From Wallemia ichthyophaga EXF-994 (taxonomy: Eukaryota; Basidiomycota; Wallemiomycetes; Wallemiales; Wallemiaceae): a stretch of 64,000 bases of DNA. Numbering within the stretch: position 1 is the first letter of the stretch; each line of letters starts with the position of its first letter. Under the pieces are notes generated by a model. That model did no database searches and was not told the origin of the DNA. It was given only the letters and a program-made list of their open reading frames with translations. Of the stretch, positions 11,894 through 24,990 are shown piece by piece. The DNA lies in the NCBI RefSeq assembly GCF_000400465.1, contig NW_008806288.1:205603-269602 (forward strand), read 5' to 3'. Both the position numbers and the translations under genes were made by a program.

Positions 11894-12824
11894 ATGGATA
11901 TTGGAATGTTGGTCGATACGCACTGCCACCCTACTGATAGCAGTGTTGTAAACCTCAGTAAAAGTACTGCGTCTATGTATGCCATATGTGCTATGTCGAC
12001 GCATATTGAGGATCAAATTAAAGTTGAGGAGCTACACGGCGTGCATCCGGACGTTGTGAGGCCTTATTACGGTGTGTAAGGGGTGTGTGTGTAAATAATG
12101 CTCATTCTACACAGGATTCCATCCGTGGTGGTCGCATATTTACACTTTCACGGAAGGCATAGGGAAGAAGGAGCACTATGAGGCGTTGTTCCTTAATGGT
12201 AAGAAGGAAGACATCAAGTTGCAACAGATAGACGCCTTATTAGATGCATTACCATCTCCTATCCACTTTCAGATACTGCTCGATGACGTAGAGAGAAGAC
12301 TGCAGCGTAATGCACGAGCACAGGTCGGCGAAGTAGGAATAGACAAAGTGTTCAGAGTAAAGGGTAAAGACGGCAAGTTGACGCTGCTGCAGACGTCTAT
12401 TGAGCATCAGAAACGAGTCGCTGTGGAACAAATCAAGCTGGCTAAGAAATACAATCGGGTGGTGAGTATGCACAGCGTATCAGCGACTCAAGGCAGTATG
12501 GATATCATTAGAGACGCGGCTTATCAGAAAATAGTCCTCCATAGCTGTGGAATTGGCAAAAATGGCATAGATTACTGCCAGCGACAGTTTCCTGGTGTGC
12601 ACATTGGATTCAGCACAGCAATAAACACACGCTCAATGAAAGTACTGGAAGATAGTATCGCAGTCACGCGTCTAGACAGAATACTCAGCGAGAGCGATCT
12701 TCCTGTTGAAACAGAGTACGCGAATGCAGTTGAGTCAATTGTGGAGATAATAGCCAGAGTTAAGAATAAATCCCGCTCGGAGATTGTACACTACATCAAA
12801 TCCAACTTTGATAAATTATTCTGA
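11894..12824 (+). CDS. TatD-family metal-dependent hydrolase (Scn1-like)
   Basis: Two exons, 11894-12071 and 12115-12824, about 295 residues. TatD proteins are TIM-barrel metallohydrolases (3'-5' DNase or related). Visible metal-site motifs: VDTHCHPTD at the N-terminus, GFHPWW across the splice join, GEVGIDK in the middle, VVSMHSVSA, IVLHSCG and LSESDLP toward the end. The overall pattern fits the fungal Cut9-interacting protein Scn1 subgroup better than bacterial TatD. Intron 12072-12114 is 43 nt. The substrate in fungi is not settled. Confidence 0.82.
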
Positions 12825-12948
12825 TTACATCGCCACTCTTTACCACATACGTCCACGATGAGTGGAAAAGAGAACGTGAGATTAACGCTATTGTTTAGAA
12901 ATACGCTGACAATAGCAGCCCCAGCATGCTCAGTTTCAATACGCGGCC

Positions 12949-15900
12949 ATGTCGTCGCTTGTATTGCAATCCAACAGGTCAGCGAGGCCAGATGAACCAA
13001 CAGGCCAGGCAGAAACCTTGGCTGGCAAAGTAACCGCAAGAGATATGGGTACACGAGCCACAAGAGAAACTGTGAAAGATAAGGACAAGAAGAAGCTCAA
13101 ATCGCAGATGGACGACGATGGCTCTTCCACAGCCAAAAGATCAGCTTCTAATAAAGGCTACGGATACAGCAATATTTTAGAAGCTACACAAGATATGGAG
13201 GGTTTGGATTACAGGCCTAGAACAGCGGAAACCACTCAAGTCTACGAGTTGATTCTCTCAGTCGTCCATTCGATACTCGGTGATACTCCTCAAGATACTA
13301 TCAGATCAGCTGCCGACGTTGCCCTCGGTGTTCTCAAAGATGAAAGCTTGAAAGATTTCGACAAGAAACGTGAGATTGAAGGTTTCGTCGGCCATATTTC
13401 TGAGGAGCTCTACTCCCAGCTGCTAGGCCTCTCCAAGAAAATAACCGACTACGGCGATGCAGATGTCGTTATGGCCGATCCGGACGCTGAAAAGAAAGAG
13501 GGCGAGATCGACGATGAAGGTGTCGCACTTCTTTTCGAAGATGATAACGAGGAAGATGACGACGAAGAGCGTTACGAGGTTGGTGATGATCAGTCAGAAG
13601 ATGAAGAGAAAAATGATGTCGAAGAGGAACAAGAGCAGCTTGACGATGATGGCAATGCACTCGTCATTGGCGGAGAGAAGAAACAGTCAGCTGAATCGCG
13701 TGGCAAGCTAGCAGCCACCGACGTTGATGCTTTCTGGCTTCAAAGAATTATCGCTCAACACTACCCTGACCCTGTTGAAACTACCGAGAAGACGTCCGCG
13801 GTATTCGATCTTCTGGCATCTGAAGCTGGTGCAAGAGAAGTCGAGAATGGGTTGATGGATCTATTTGATTACGAGAGAGACCTTTTTAAACTTGTTCAAC
13901 TACTGCTCATCAACAGAGATTTGATATATTGGTGCACAAGATTAGCGAGAGCATCCGATGACGAGAAAATGGATATTGAAGTCACAATGCGTGAGAAGGG
14001 TGTTGGATGGATTCTTCGCGAGCTTAAGGGTGAAAAGCCAAAGCGGGAAACTGGTGAAATGGCTATGGAGGTTGATCAGAGTAAACAAACCGTACCAAGC
14101 AAGGCTACCCTCGCTCCTGGATCCACCGTCGCTCCAAAGCGCGTTGTAGACTTGGATAGCATGACTTTCTCGGCCGGTGGTCATCTGATGTCAAACAAGA
14201 GGGTCAAGCTCCCTGATGGCTCATTCAAGCGCTCGAAGAAAGGATACGAGGAAATTCATGTCCCTGCTCCTAAAGTTACTCCTGTCAAGGAGGGTGAATT
14301 GGTTCCACTTACCAAGTTGCCGGAGTGGACGAGAAAAGCATTCCCAGGTACCAAAGCGCTCAATAGAGTGCAGTCTAAGCTTTACCCTGTCGCTTTTGGT
14401 CAAGATGATCCAATTCTGCTTTGTGCCCCAACTGGTGCAGGAAAGGTGAGTATGTACAGAAAGAATGACTTATGCTAACTTTTTTTTCAGACAAATGTGG
14501 CAATGCTTACTATTTTAAATACAATTTCACAATATAGAGACGAAGAGACTGGTGCTATTGATTTGGATGCGTTCAAGATTGTTTATGTCGCACCAATGAA
14601 GGCGCTTGTACAAGAGCAAGTCGGCAGCTTCAGCAAGAGACTGGAGCCATTTGGCGTCAAAGTTAATGAGTTGACTGGTGATAGCCAACTCACCAAGCAA
14701 CAGATTGCTGAAACTCAGGTTATTGTCACTACACCAGAGAAGTGGGACGTCATCACCCGTAAATCAACTGACACATCGTACACTAACCTCGTAAGACTGA
14801 TGATTGTTGACGAGATCCACTTGCTTCACGATGACAGAGGTCCAGTACTGGAGTCGATCATTGCGCGTACAATTCGTAAAATGGAGCAAAACAACGAATA
14901 CACGAGAGTTGTCGGTCTGTCAGCTACTCTTCCAAACTATCAAGACGTAGCAGCATTCCTCAGAGTGGACATCAACAAAGGTCTCTTCTACTTTGACGGC
15001 AGTATGCGTCCGTGTCCATTGCAGCAGCAATTTGTAGGTATCACCGAGAAAAAAGCTATCAAGCGTTTCTCCACAATGAACGAGGTTTGTTACGAGAAAG
15101 TGTTGGAGCAAGCTGGCAAAAACCAAGTCATTGTCTTTGTTCACTCGCGCAAAGACACTGCAAAGACAGCTAAATTCCTCCGTGATATGGCCATCGAAAA
15201 AGATACTATCACTCAATTTGTCAACGCTGATTCAGCGAGCAGAGCCATTCTGACAGAGGAAGCTGAGAATTCCAGTAGTGGTGATATGAAAGACTTGCTT
15301 CCATTTGGTTTCGCTATTCACCACGCTGGTATGACTCGAGCAGACAGAAACGCATCTGAGGATCTTTTCGATAAAGGACACGTCCAAGTGTTGGTCTGTA
15401 CGGCTACATTAGCCTGGGGTGTCAATTTGCCTGCACACAGTGTTATTATCAAGGGTACACAGATCTACAATCCAGAGAAAGGTAGATGGTGCGAATTATC
15501 TCCACAAGACGTCTTGCAAATGCTTGGTCGCGCAGGTAGGCCGCAGTATGATACATTCGGAGAGGGTATTATTATCACAAACCATACTGAGCTACAATAC
15601 TACCTCAGTTTGATGAATCAGCAGTTGCCAATTGAGTCGCAATACGTTAGTCGACTCGTCGACAACCTCAATGCAGAAGTCGTTCTCGGATCGATCCGTA
15701 ATCGTGACGAAGCTATTCAGTGGCTCGGCTATACTTACTTGTACATTAGAATGCTGCGCTCACCAAGCTTGTACTCTGTTGGCGAGGACTATGATGATGA
15801 CCTTGGGCTGGTGCAGAAGCGCTCCGATATCGTCCACACTGCCGCTGTTCAATTAGATAAGGGAGGTTTGGTGAAGTATGATCGCAAGTCTGGAATACTA

Positions 15901-18900
15901 CAAGGTACTGAATTGGGTAGAATCGCTTCCCACTTCTACATCACAAATACTTCCATGGCTGCTTATATGAAGAATCTCCGTCCGACGATGAGCTTGATTG
16001 AGTTGTTCAGAGTGTTTGCTTTGTCCAATGAGTTCAAACTCATTCCAGTACGTCAGGAAGAGAAGCTCGAGTTACAAAAATTGATGGAGAGAGTCCCGAT
16101 ACCCGTAAAGGAATCAGTCGATGAGCCAGCCGCCAAAATCAACGTGCTTCTGCAAGCATTTATCAGTGATTTAAGATTAGATGGTTTGGCATTAGTTAGT
16201 GATATGGTCTTTGTTCAACAGTCAGCTGGTCGTATCATAAGAGCTATTTTTGAAATTTGCTTGAAGAGAGGCTGGGCAGCGCTCACGCGTGATGCGCTGG
16301 ATTTGTGCAAGATGATCGACAAGAAGTTATGGAAAACGATGACTCCACTTCGTCAATTTAAGGGTATTCGCCAAGATGCATTCCAGGAAGTCGTCAAAAA
16401 AGCTGAAAGAAAGGAATTTCCGTGGTACAGATACTTTGATCTTGATCCACCAGAACTTGGCGAGTTAATCGGTAATCCTAAAGCTGGAAAATTAGTGCAC
16501 AAGATGGTACACTCGTTCCCAAAGCTTAACTTGCAAGCCAATGTTCAACCCATCACAAGGTCGTTGCTTAGGATCGACCTCAGCATTCAACCTGATTTCG
16601 AGTGGGATGAGAAGAATCACGGTACTTCCGAGCTTTTCTGGATTTTAGTTGAAGATGTCGACGGCGAGATTATTCTTTTCCACGACACTTTCCTTCTGCG
16701 CGAGAGATACTCACAGGATGAACACTACGTCACTTTGACTGTGCCAATGTCAGAGCCTATACCGCCAAATTACTATGTTACAGTGATGAGCGATAGATGG
16801 TTGCATTCAGAGACGACGCTGCCAGTCTCATTCAAGCACCTCATTTTGCCAGAGAAGTTCCCACCTCCAACCCCTCTTCTTGATCTGCAACCATTGCCGA
16901 TATCAGCGCTGCACAACAAAGCCTACGAGAACATTTACACTCCATCAAATGACAACGAATATGCCATCGAGTCATTCAATAAAATCCAGACGCAAGTATT
17001 CCAAGCTCTTTACACCTCAGATGATAGCGTCATTATTGGCGCTCCTACTGGATCTGGAAAGACAATTTGTGCAGAGTTTGCTTTGTTGAGATTCTGGCAA
17101 AAGAGCGGGTCTTCTAGAGCGGTTGTCATTGAGCCATTCGATGATGTCGTTAGCCAGAGAGTGGATGAGTGGTCGCAGAAGTTTAGTCGTCTTGATAAAG
17201 AGATAGTCGGATTGACTGGTGATATGTCTGCTGACTTGAAGTTGTTGGAGCGCGGCGATGTTATTATAGCAACTCCTCAACAGGTGAGTAAAAATCAATA
17301 AACACGCTTATGCGTACTAAAGGCTTGCTAAAGTGGGATATGCTTTCACGTAGATGGAAGCAGCGCAAGAATGTCCAAAACATAGGTCTCTTTGTTGCTG
17401 ATGAAGTTCAACTCATTGGCCAGCCTGATATCGGACCAACTTACGAAATCATTGTGTCGAGAATGAGATACATCGCCGCACAAACTGAAAATCCCACTCG
17501 TATTGTTGCTTGTTCAGTCTCACTATCTAATGCGAAGATTATCGGTGATTGGATCGGTGCTGGCTCACAAGGTATTTTCAACTTCTCACCAAGGTGTGTA
17601 TTGTGTATGTTGGAGAATCTCCACTAACGAAACCCAGCTCTCGTCCACTGCCAATGGAGGTTCATTTGCAAAATTACTCAACGCCTCACTTCCCATCATT
17701 GATGCTGTCGATGGCCAAGCCAGCTTACTTGTCGATTACTGAATGGGCAGCTAGCAAGTCCGTCATTGCATTCGTACCATCTCGCAAGCAGTGCTACCTC
17801 ACTTCTCAAGATATTCTCACTTACTGCCAAGCTGATGGTAGTGACAGGAGATTCTTAAACATTGAGTTGTCAGAACTTGAACCACACTTAGAGCACGTTC
17901 AAGACGAGGAATTGAAAGAGGTTTTGAAATACGGTATTGCATACTACCATGAAGGTCTATCTAAGCAGGACAAGGTTATAGTAGAGACGCTCTACAATGC
18001 CAACGCTATACAGCTTGTCATAGCATCGAGAGATGTCGCGTGGTCAATCCCAATGAGATGTTTCATGGTTATTATTATGGGTGTTCAAGCATTCGACGGT
18101 CGTGAGCATCGCTACGTCGACTATCCAGTCACCGACATTCTCCAAATGATTGGCCGTGCATCGAGACCAGCTCAAGATAGCACATCCAAATGTGTATTCA
18201 TGTGTCAATCATCTCGCAAAGACTATTTCAAGAAGTTCCTGGCTGAGCCCCTTCCAGTAGAATCACACCTGAAATACGTTCTCCCAGATCACTTCAATGC
18301 CGAGATTGTGACCAAGACTATTGAGAACAAGCAGGATGCTATTGATTATCTCACTTGGACTTACTTCTATAGACGTATGCAGTCTAATCCTAACTTTTAC
18401 GAGTTGTCAGGTACTTCACACGCTCATCTTTCTGACTCGCTTTCGGAGCTTGTTGAAGATACGCTAAACCAGCTGGTTGAAGCTAAGTGTATTACTATTG
18501 AGGATGAGATGGATACCCTGCCACTCAACTTGGGTATGATCGCTAGTTACTACTACATTTCATCATTCACCGTGGAAACTTTCCAATCTTCACTTAAGGC
18601 TACTACTAAGCTGAAGGGTATTTTGGAAATCGTCGCTAGTGCCGCTGAATTTGAATTGGTACCTATTAGAAAGGGAGAGGTAGGTAACTTTTTGCGTATG
18701 AAATGAATATTGATGAACAATTCAAGGCCAACATTCTTCGCAGATTATATGACAGAGTTCCCGTGAAGCTTGATCGTATCGATTTTGAGTCACCTTACTT
18801 TAAGACATTCGTACTCCTCCAAGCACATTTCAGCAGGTTACAATTACCAGCTGATTTATTACAAGACCAAGCAGAGGTATTGAAGAGAGTGCTGAATTTG

Positions 18901-19631
18901 CTTTCGGCAGCTGTGGACGTAATGTCTAGTAATGGATACTTGGGTGCGATTGGAGCGATGGATCTCTCGCAGATGGTTGTACAAGCTATCTGGGATCAAG
19001 ATGTCTCTATCAAGCAAATACCACATTTCAATGAGCAAATCATCTCAAGAGGTAAAGAAATGCAGATTGAGAGTGTATATGATATTATGGAGATGGAAGA
19101 TGAAGATAGGTCCAAGTTGTTGGCTGGATTAGACAAGTTTAGGGTACAAGATGTAGCCAAGTTTGTCAACAACTACCCATCTATTGATGTGGAGTACGAT
19201 ATCGACACTAAGCAGGATATGAGAGCTGGTGAACCAATACCACTCACTGTTAGATTGAGTCAGGATGTCGAGGAGGATGAGGAAGTAGACCAGAGTGTAA
19301 TGGCACCATTTTACCCATTGCACAAGATGTGTAATTGGTGGTTAGTTGTTGGTGACACGAGATCTAAATCACTCCTGGGTATCAAGAAGGTATCGGTTGC
19401 GAAATCACTCAATGTCAAGTTAGACTTCCAGTTAGAAGAGGAGGGTACATATAAGGATGTCAAGTTGTATTTGATCTGTGATAGTTACAGCGGATGTGAC
19501 CGTAAGTGTTAAAATTTTTAGCATAGTTTAAACTAATAAGTAATCACACAGAGGACTTCCAATTACCTGAATTAGAGGTGCAAGAAGGATTAGAATCAGA
19601 TGAAGATGAAGATGAACAAATGTCAGAGTAA
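12949..19631 (+). CDS. BRR2: U5 snRNP helicase BRR2
   Basis: Six exons: 12949-14445, 14491-17283, 17334-17593, 17638-18679, 18727-19501, 19552-19631; about 2148 residues, the usual size. BRR2 unwinds U4/U6 during spliceosome activation. The N-terminal region carries acidic stretches; the first helicase cassette has APTGAGK (split by intron 1), [24 protein letters not shown] and [10 protein letters not shown], followed by a Sec63 unit. The second cassette has [17 protein letters not shown] in place of DExH, SVSLSN and IGRASRP, then a second Sec63 unit, matching the known inactive second cassette. The very C-terminus is acidic (ESDEDEDEQ). All introns are GT-AG of 44-50 nt. Confidence 0.97.
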
Positions 19632-19878
19632 AATTTTTTGCTAAGTTATAATTTAATTTCAAATATAAGTGTGTATAGCTGTTATCGTTTGATTTGGCTG
19701 TGAAAGAATGTTCAAGTGTATCGTGCTCGTCGCGGCAACTGAGTAAGGGCAGGGCGGTACGGAGATAAATGAACGAAATGACGATGAGTCAAGTTGCCTT
19801 TGAAACTAATACAGTGTCGTACATGATAGTATATCGCAATAATATAAGGCTATCTGCTCTCGATCAACAACCATCATC

Positions 19879-22168
19879 ATGTCGAGTGGGAGCGGAAGCA
19901 AGCCCAACTTTGTTTTGAAGTTTAAGGTGAGTATGCTGATGTGTATATATGACATATTTCCAATTAAAATCCAGGGAAACAAGAGCTTTAGCCCTTTCCT
20001 GAATATCAATGATGAGGATACACTGATCGAGATCTGGAGATGCTCAACGAAGATCAAGGGTCACTTGGAGAGGTAATTGAATATAAAACCTTAGAATTAT
20101 CACGCTGATTCCGATTAGTGGCCATAGAATGGAGAACCTGAGCTGGAGACTGCTGTATATGCATAATTTACTAGTAGACGATAATAAATCTGCAAAGGGT
20201 TTTAAGAAACTTTCAAAGAACGCTTCAGAGAAACTGAACAACGAGAAGAACGTCGAGTTATCCGATCTCAAAGCACCGAAATTTCAGAGGAACAACAGCT
20301 CAGATTTGGTTTTGAAAAAGGGTCATGAGAGGTCTACAAAGCTAGATACATCAGACAGTACACAAGAAGACCCTTTTAATCTGGATTTGGACTCGATACC
20401 TGGATTTGAGAATATATTTGATCAGCCACTCATTCCCCATTCACAGCAGGCGCAGCATTCACAGCAGTTACAACAGTCACAGCATTCCCACTACTCACAC
20501 TCTAACACTGAATCCCATGATCATCACCTACAGTCAGATCAAACACAAGAACCACAGAATTACAGCTATCAAGATCCGCAATTGCAGCCGACACAGAGTT
20601 ACCAAGATTCATCCTCAAAGCCAAGCTGTAGTAATTGTGGAGCACTCTCAACACCACTCTGGAGAAGGTCTACGGATGATCAACTACTTTGCAATGCATG
20701 TGGTTTATATTTGAAGTTGCACAAAAGCCATAGACCTAAATCACTCAAGTCGAGTAGATCATCTATACATGCACATCCTCCTGGGGAATGGTCGAATTAC
20801 AAAATGGACTTTGACTTAAGTAGTAACCCTTCAATATCGTGCGCAAATTGCGATACAACAAGGACTCCTTTGTGGAGGAAAGCTGAGAATGGACAGACGC
20901 TATGCAATGCGTGTGGATTATATCTGAAGTTGCACAAATCTCAGAGACCTCTATCGATGAAGACGGATACGATCAAGAAACGTACACGATATGACCCCAT
21001 TGATAAGAACGGCAAGTTTAATTCGTTCGAAAGATCGCCGAATGGGTCACCGATGGTTTCTAGGATGTCTTCTCCCGTAAGGGAGCTCACACAGTCTGCG
21101 CTGGCTGGCATAGGATTACCCATACCTGGTTTCGGGAATGTACACCAACAGTCAAACCAGCAAAAGATGGAGGCGACAAATTATGAGAGCTTGAATGATG
21201 TGAACAATCCAGCAGCGTATGAAGTAGATTTTGATAATGCTACTATTCCCGCTGTTGCGTCGTCTGCCCCATCGTCCACATCTGGAACTGTATCAAACTC
21301 ACTCAGGAAGGAAGGAATCGAAATACCTAAGCGTCGGAGACTCACCAATGATAGCTGTCTATCAGCATTACAACCGATGACTCCTGTAAACACACCAGGT
21401 AATCCAGCAAACCCAATACCACCACAATTTAGTCAACCGCAACCGCAATCGTTTACACCAAACAACACACCACCATTTCACACCCCAAGCAGTTTATCTA
21501 ATATAGAACCAACGAACTTAGGAAACACATCGATGGGAAGTTCACCTTATACCACGTATGGGGGGGTGATGCAGTCTTCCACCAGAGCGTCTAGTCTAGA
21601 TCTACCCTTCGAGCAGCAGATGTCGTTCGATCAACTCAATTTTGAGAGACGATCTTTTGACGCCGATGGGAGTGCGACATTCGGTGGAGCACCGGCAGGT
21701 CAACCGGCAGCAGTTCCACCGGGTCAAAGCTCAGCTCCGACGCCCGGAGAACATCAGAGAGCACCGCATTCATTTGAAAGTCGGCCCTCGTATGAGCATA
21801 CCAATTCATTCGACTCTGGCTCATTGTCGTCAGCCTCAATGCCATTCACAACAGCATCACAGATAGATCAATTGGGGCAGCATAATTTTGCAACACCAGC
21901 TTCAGCTACATCTAGCCAACCGATGTCGCTCCATAGCAGTTCAGATCAGCATCAAAACAGTTCGCATAACTTTAATGCTCACCATGCAGGGACCAGTTCA
22001 CAGCAGCAAATGATGCCACCACAGCAGATATTCGGACATCATCAGCTGCAGCATAATGATCATAATTACGACTTCGGATTATTTGGGGGTGATTTCAATA
22101 CGAATGATATATTAGGGCATCATCCTAAGGGATTAGGGATTGATATTGATGGAACTGGATTTAGATAG
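19879..22168 (+). CDS. GATA transcription factor with AreA-type N-terminal motif and two zinc fingers
   Basis: Three exons, 19879-19926, 19975-20072, 20119-22168, about 731 residues. The first two exons join to make the fungal A/N-GATA segment ending in [14 protein letters not shown], found in AreA/Gaf1-type nitrogen regulators. Two GATA fingers follow: [14 protein letters not shown] with [11 protein letters not shown], and [14 protein letters not shown] with [11 protein letters not shown], about 55 residues apart. A basic segment (IKKRTRY) follows the second finger. The rest is Gln/Ser/Pro/His-rich and disordered. The spacer lacks the Cys-rich block of SreA-type iron regulators, so a nitrogen-type role is more likely, but two fingers are unusual for the AreA class. 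Confidence 0.85.
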
Positions 22169-22469
22169 TATTGTATTTTTCGTTGATAGAGATTCTTTCA
22201 TTTGTATTACTAAACACAGCAACATTTATACCTTTCAATTGATAGTGTGCTAATATGAGGGCTAAAGTGTGCGCACGCTAAGAGTTTAAACGATCGTAGC
22301 AGCGATGGCGGAGATAAGCAGGTATAGCGAGTAACCAGCGGAACCATTTCGTCCGTGCGCTTTGTTCTTCGATTTAATTTAACTGATTTGCACGGAATAT
22401 CGCTATGCTAAGACCGATGCATGCGTTTTATATCGTTCAGTCTTCTGGAATTCTCTGAGGTTGAAAACA
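22169..22469. promoter_or_regulatory. Region between GATA factor and guanine deaminase
   Basis: 301 bp without a gene. It holds three HGATAR motifs on the plus strand (TGATAG at 22184 and 22250, AGATAAG at 22312) and a TATA-like TTTTATAT near 22428, about 40 bp before the guanine deaminase ATG. GATA sites are expected in nitrogen-regulated promoters, but three in 300 bp is only moderately above chance. Confidence 0.35.
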
Positions 22470-23894
22470 ATGATATACGTATTTCCTTTAATACACGCCT
22501 TAGACGTGGATAGACTGGAGTACATCCAACGGGCAGCCATCGAGGTCAATCATTCTGGCACGATCACCAAAGTAGAACATCTTAAAGAAGATGAGAACAT
22601 AGACGGTGACGATGTCGTGCATGCTCATCCTAATGAGTTCTTGGTACCAGGATTCGTCGATACGCACTCGCACGCACCACAATTCTCTAACATTGGCTTC
22701 GGTTTCAACCTCGAGTTGTTGGACTGGCTCAGTCAAGTAACGTTCCCAACTGAATCCAACTATCAAGATGCACAAGTTGCGCAGATTGATTTTGCTAAAG
22801 TCGTTGAAGCCACCCTCTCAGTCGGTGTGAGTGGGGTATTAGTTGCGCTGGAATGAAGATACTTAATGTCTATAACAGACTACTACGTGCTCATACTATT
22901 CAAGTCTGCATCTAGACGCTACCAAGATCCTCGCAGCTACTTGTCATTCCAAAGGTGGGCGTTTCCGTTTGTTTGTGATGACAACGTACTAAACATTCAT
23001 TCAGGACAGCGTGCACTCGTTGGGAAAGTTAATATGGACAGTCATTGTCCAGATTATTATAAAGATGAATCACCAGAGGTCTCAATGGCTCAAACAAAAG
23101 AATACGTGGATTACGTCAGAAACAATCTGAAATCTGCTATAGTTCATCCAATAATCACACCTCGATTCGCTATTTGCTGTTCACCAGAACTGCTCGAACA
23201 AATGGGGGAATACCTCAAGGACGAGAATCTACATATCCAGACACACCTATGTGAAAATAAGGGTGAGATAGATTTCACCATGTCTTTATACCCGAATGAT
23301 GAATCTTACACCCACATCTATGCCAATAGAGGTATATTGTCAGACAGAACGATACTTGCACACTGTTGCCATCTCACTAACAGTGAAATGGATCTCATTA
23401 AGCAATATGACTGCGGTATAAGTCATTGCCCAACTTCCAATTTTAATCTGCGTAGCGGTATAACAGATGTGAATCAATTGCTGACTGACGGAATTACCAA
23501 AGTTGGTTTGGGGAGTGATTGCAGTGGTGGCTACGAAGCAGGTATACTTCAGTCACTCAGGGATGCTTCGACTGCCAGTAAGGCTCTATCTATCTTTCAC
23601 AATAAACCTACGTATCTCAGTCTAGAAAAGTTATTCTATCTCGCTACGTTGGGAGGAGCCCGCGCCCTTGACTTAGAAAAGCAGATCGGTAATTTCATAG
23701 TGGGCAAGCAGTTCGATGCTCTGGTCATCGACCCACTCACAATCGCCAATAAATCCCTCATTGATTCAAGTAAACAGTCTTATATATCACCATTAGACAG
23801 ACTGAAGCGCAACTTTGAAAGATGGCTGTTCGCAGGTACGTCTGCTAATCTTCAGGCTGTATTTGTGGATGGCAAAAATATCAATATCAAGTAG
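22470..23894 (+). CDS. GUD1: Guanine deaminase
   Basis: Three exons, 22470-22826, 22879-22954, 23005-23894, about 440 residues. The enzyme turns guanine into xanthine in purine salvage and breakdown. Metal-site motifs of the amidohydrolase superfamily are all present: PGFVDTHSHAPQ, TTTCSYYS (rebuilt by the first join), QTHLCEN, LAHCCHLT and LGSDCSGGYE. The last seven codons and the stop overlap the end of the convergent methyltransferase gene by 8 bp. Confidence 0.95.
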
Positions 23895-24917
23895 ATGCAC
23901 ACTTTAGATAAGATAGTATTTTCCATCTTGAGCAAATTCCTGGATCGAGTGTGCCTTGGTATGTAAACTCTTTTGTTGTGTTGTCGACAATGTCCCATTC
24001 GGTTATCCCCCTCTCATCCGGAACTAAGCCGTATTCTTTTGCCAGTCTGAAGAACTTGGCGAGTGCTAAAACTGTAAGACATATTCACCACTCAAAACAA
24101 CGCTTACGTGGCCTGTTGGTGTGGAAGCCTGCTATGATGACTACACGTGAACTTTCATCTTGCTTGTCGATTGTCGCGGTGAGACTTGAGATAATAATTG
24201 TGAATGAAAGCAACACAAAGCTCGCCTGCCTACCTTTTGAGCAGATTCTCGAGCTGGTCGCTCATCCAGAGCGTATCAGCACAGAGGATGAGGTTGAATT
24301 TACGACCATCGCTGTGGAGCGATAAGGGTGGTTTGTGAGTGTAAGTTGACTACCCACGGAATCAATGGGGCCACGTCCTGTCCCCAGATATGACCCACGA
24401 CATCCACATTCCGCACCGAGTTCGCTGTGACGTTCCGACGGAGGTTGTCGATCAGATAGTGATCATCGTAGTCAGAGCACACGACGTGCGGACTACCTTT
24501 TAAAGCAGAAAGAAGAGAAGGCAATCCTGTACCTGCACCAAATTCCAAGACACGCTTATTCGATAAGTTATGAAATGGACCTCTGCCATCACAGATCATG
24601 TCACACAGATAAAGACCGCTATCCCATTGCATTTGACTAAATAGACCGTTTGTTGGTTGGTCTGGTATACGCATGTCGAGAGTCTTCCACGGACTCTACT
24701 GGTTGATTAATAAGCACTGTATTGAGTCAAGTGTTTTGACTTGCTTTGAAGGTAAATTTGGCTCCAGGTTCACCTTGACTGGGCTGCGAGCGTCAGGATT
24801 GCAAATGGATCCGTCGAATGAGCACACCTGATGATGACCGAAGATGGATTCAAGCGAGTCGCTGAAGAGATCTTCAGAAACCCCTGACTCTTCATGGAAG
24901 TCAGCCCTATTCGACAT
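23887..24917 (-). CDS. EFM7: EFM7/NNT1-type class I methyltransferase
   Basis: Six exons on the minus strand: 24917-24828, 24783-24745, 24695-24358, 24311-24234, 24184-24108, 24071-23887, about 268 residues. The SAM-binding motif is VLEFGAGTGLPS, followed by VVCSDYDDHYL and a GHIWGQDV segment, as in the fungal EFM7/nicotinamide N-methyltransferase-like family that methylates eEF1A. LFSQMQWDSGLYL matches the family pattern before motif I. The second intron (24744-24696, 49 nt) starts GCAAGT, a GC-AG intron; without it a TAG stop breaks the frame. Intron 24107-24072 is only 36 nt. The protein end overlaps guanine deaminase on the other strand. Confidence 0.75.
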
Positions 24918-24990
24918 AGCGTGATGAAAGATGGTGTTCGAGTTTGATAAGAAAGGCACAGAAAGGCACAAAGTGGAGTTTAAATACATG

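Noticed and set aside
20629-20930. SreA/URBS1-type iron-regulating GATA factor
   Set aside because: The Cys-rich block between the two fingers that marks this group is absent, and an AreA-type N-terminal motif is present.
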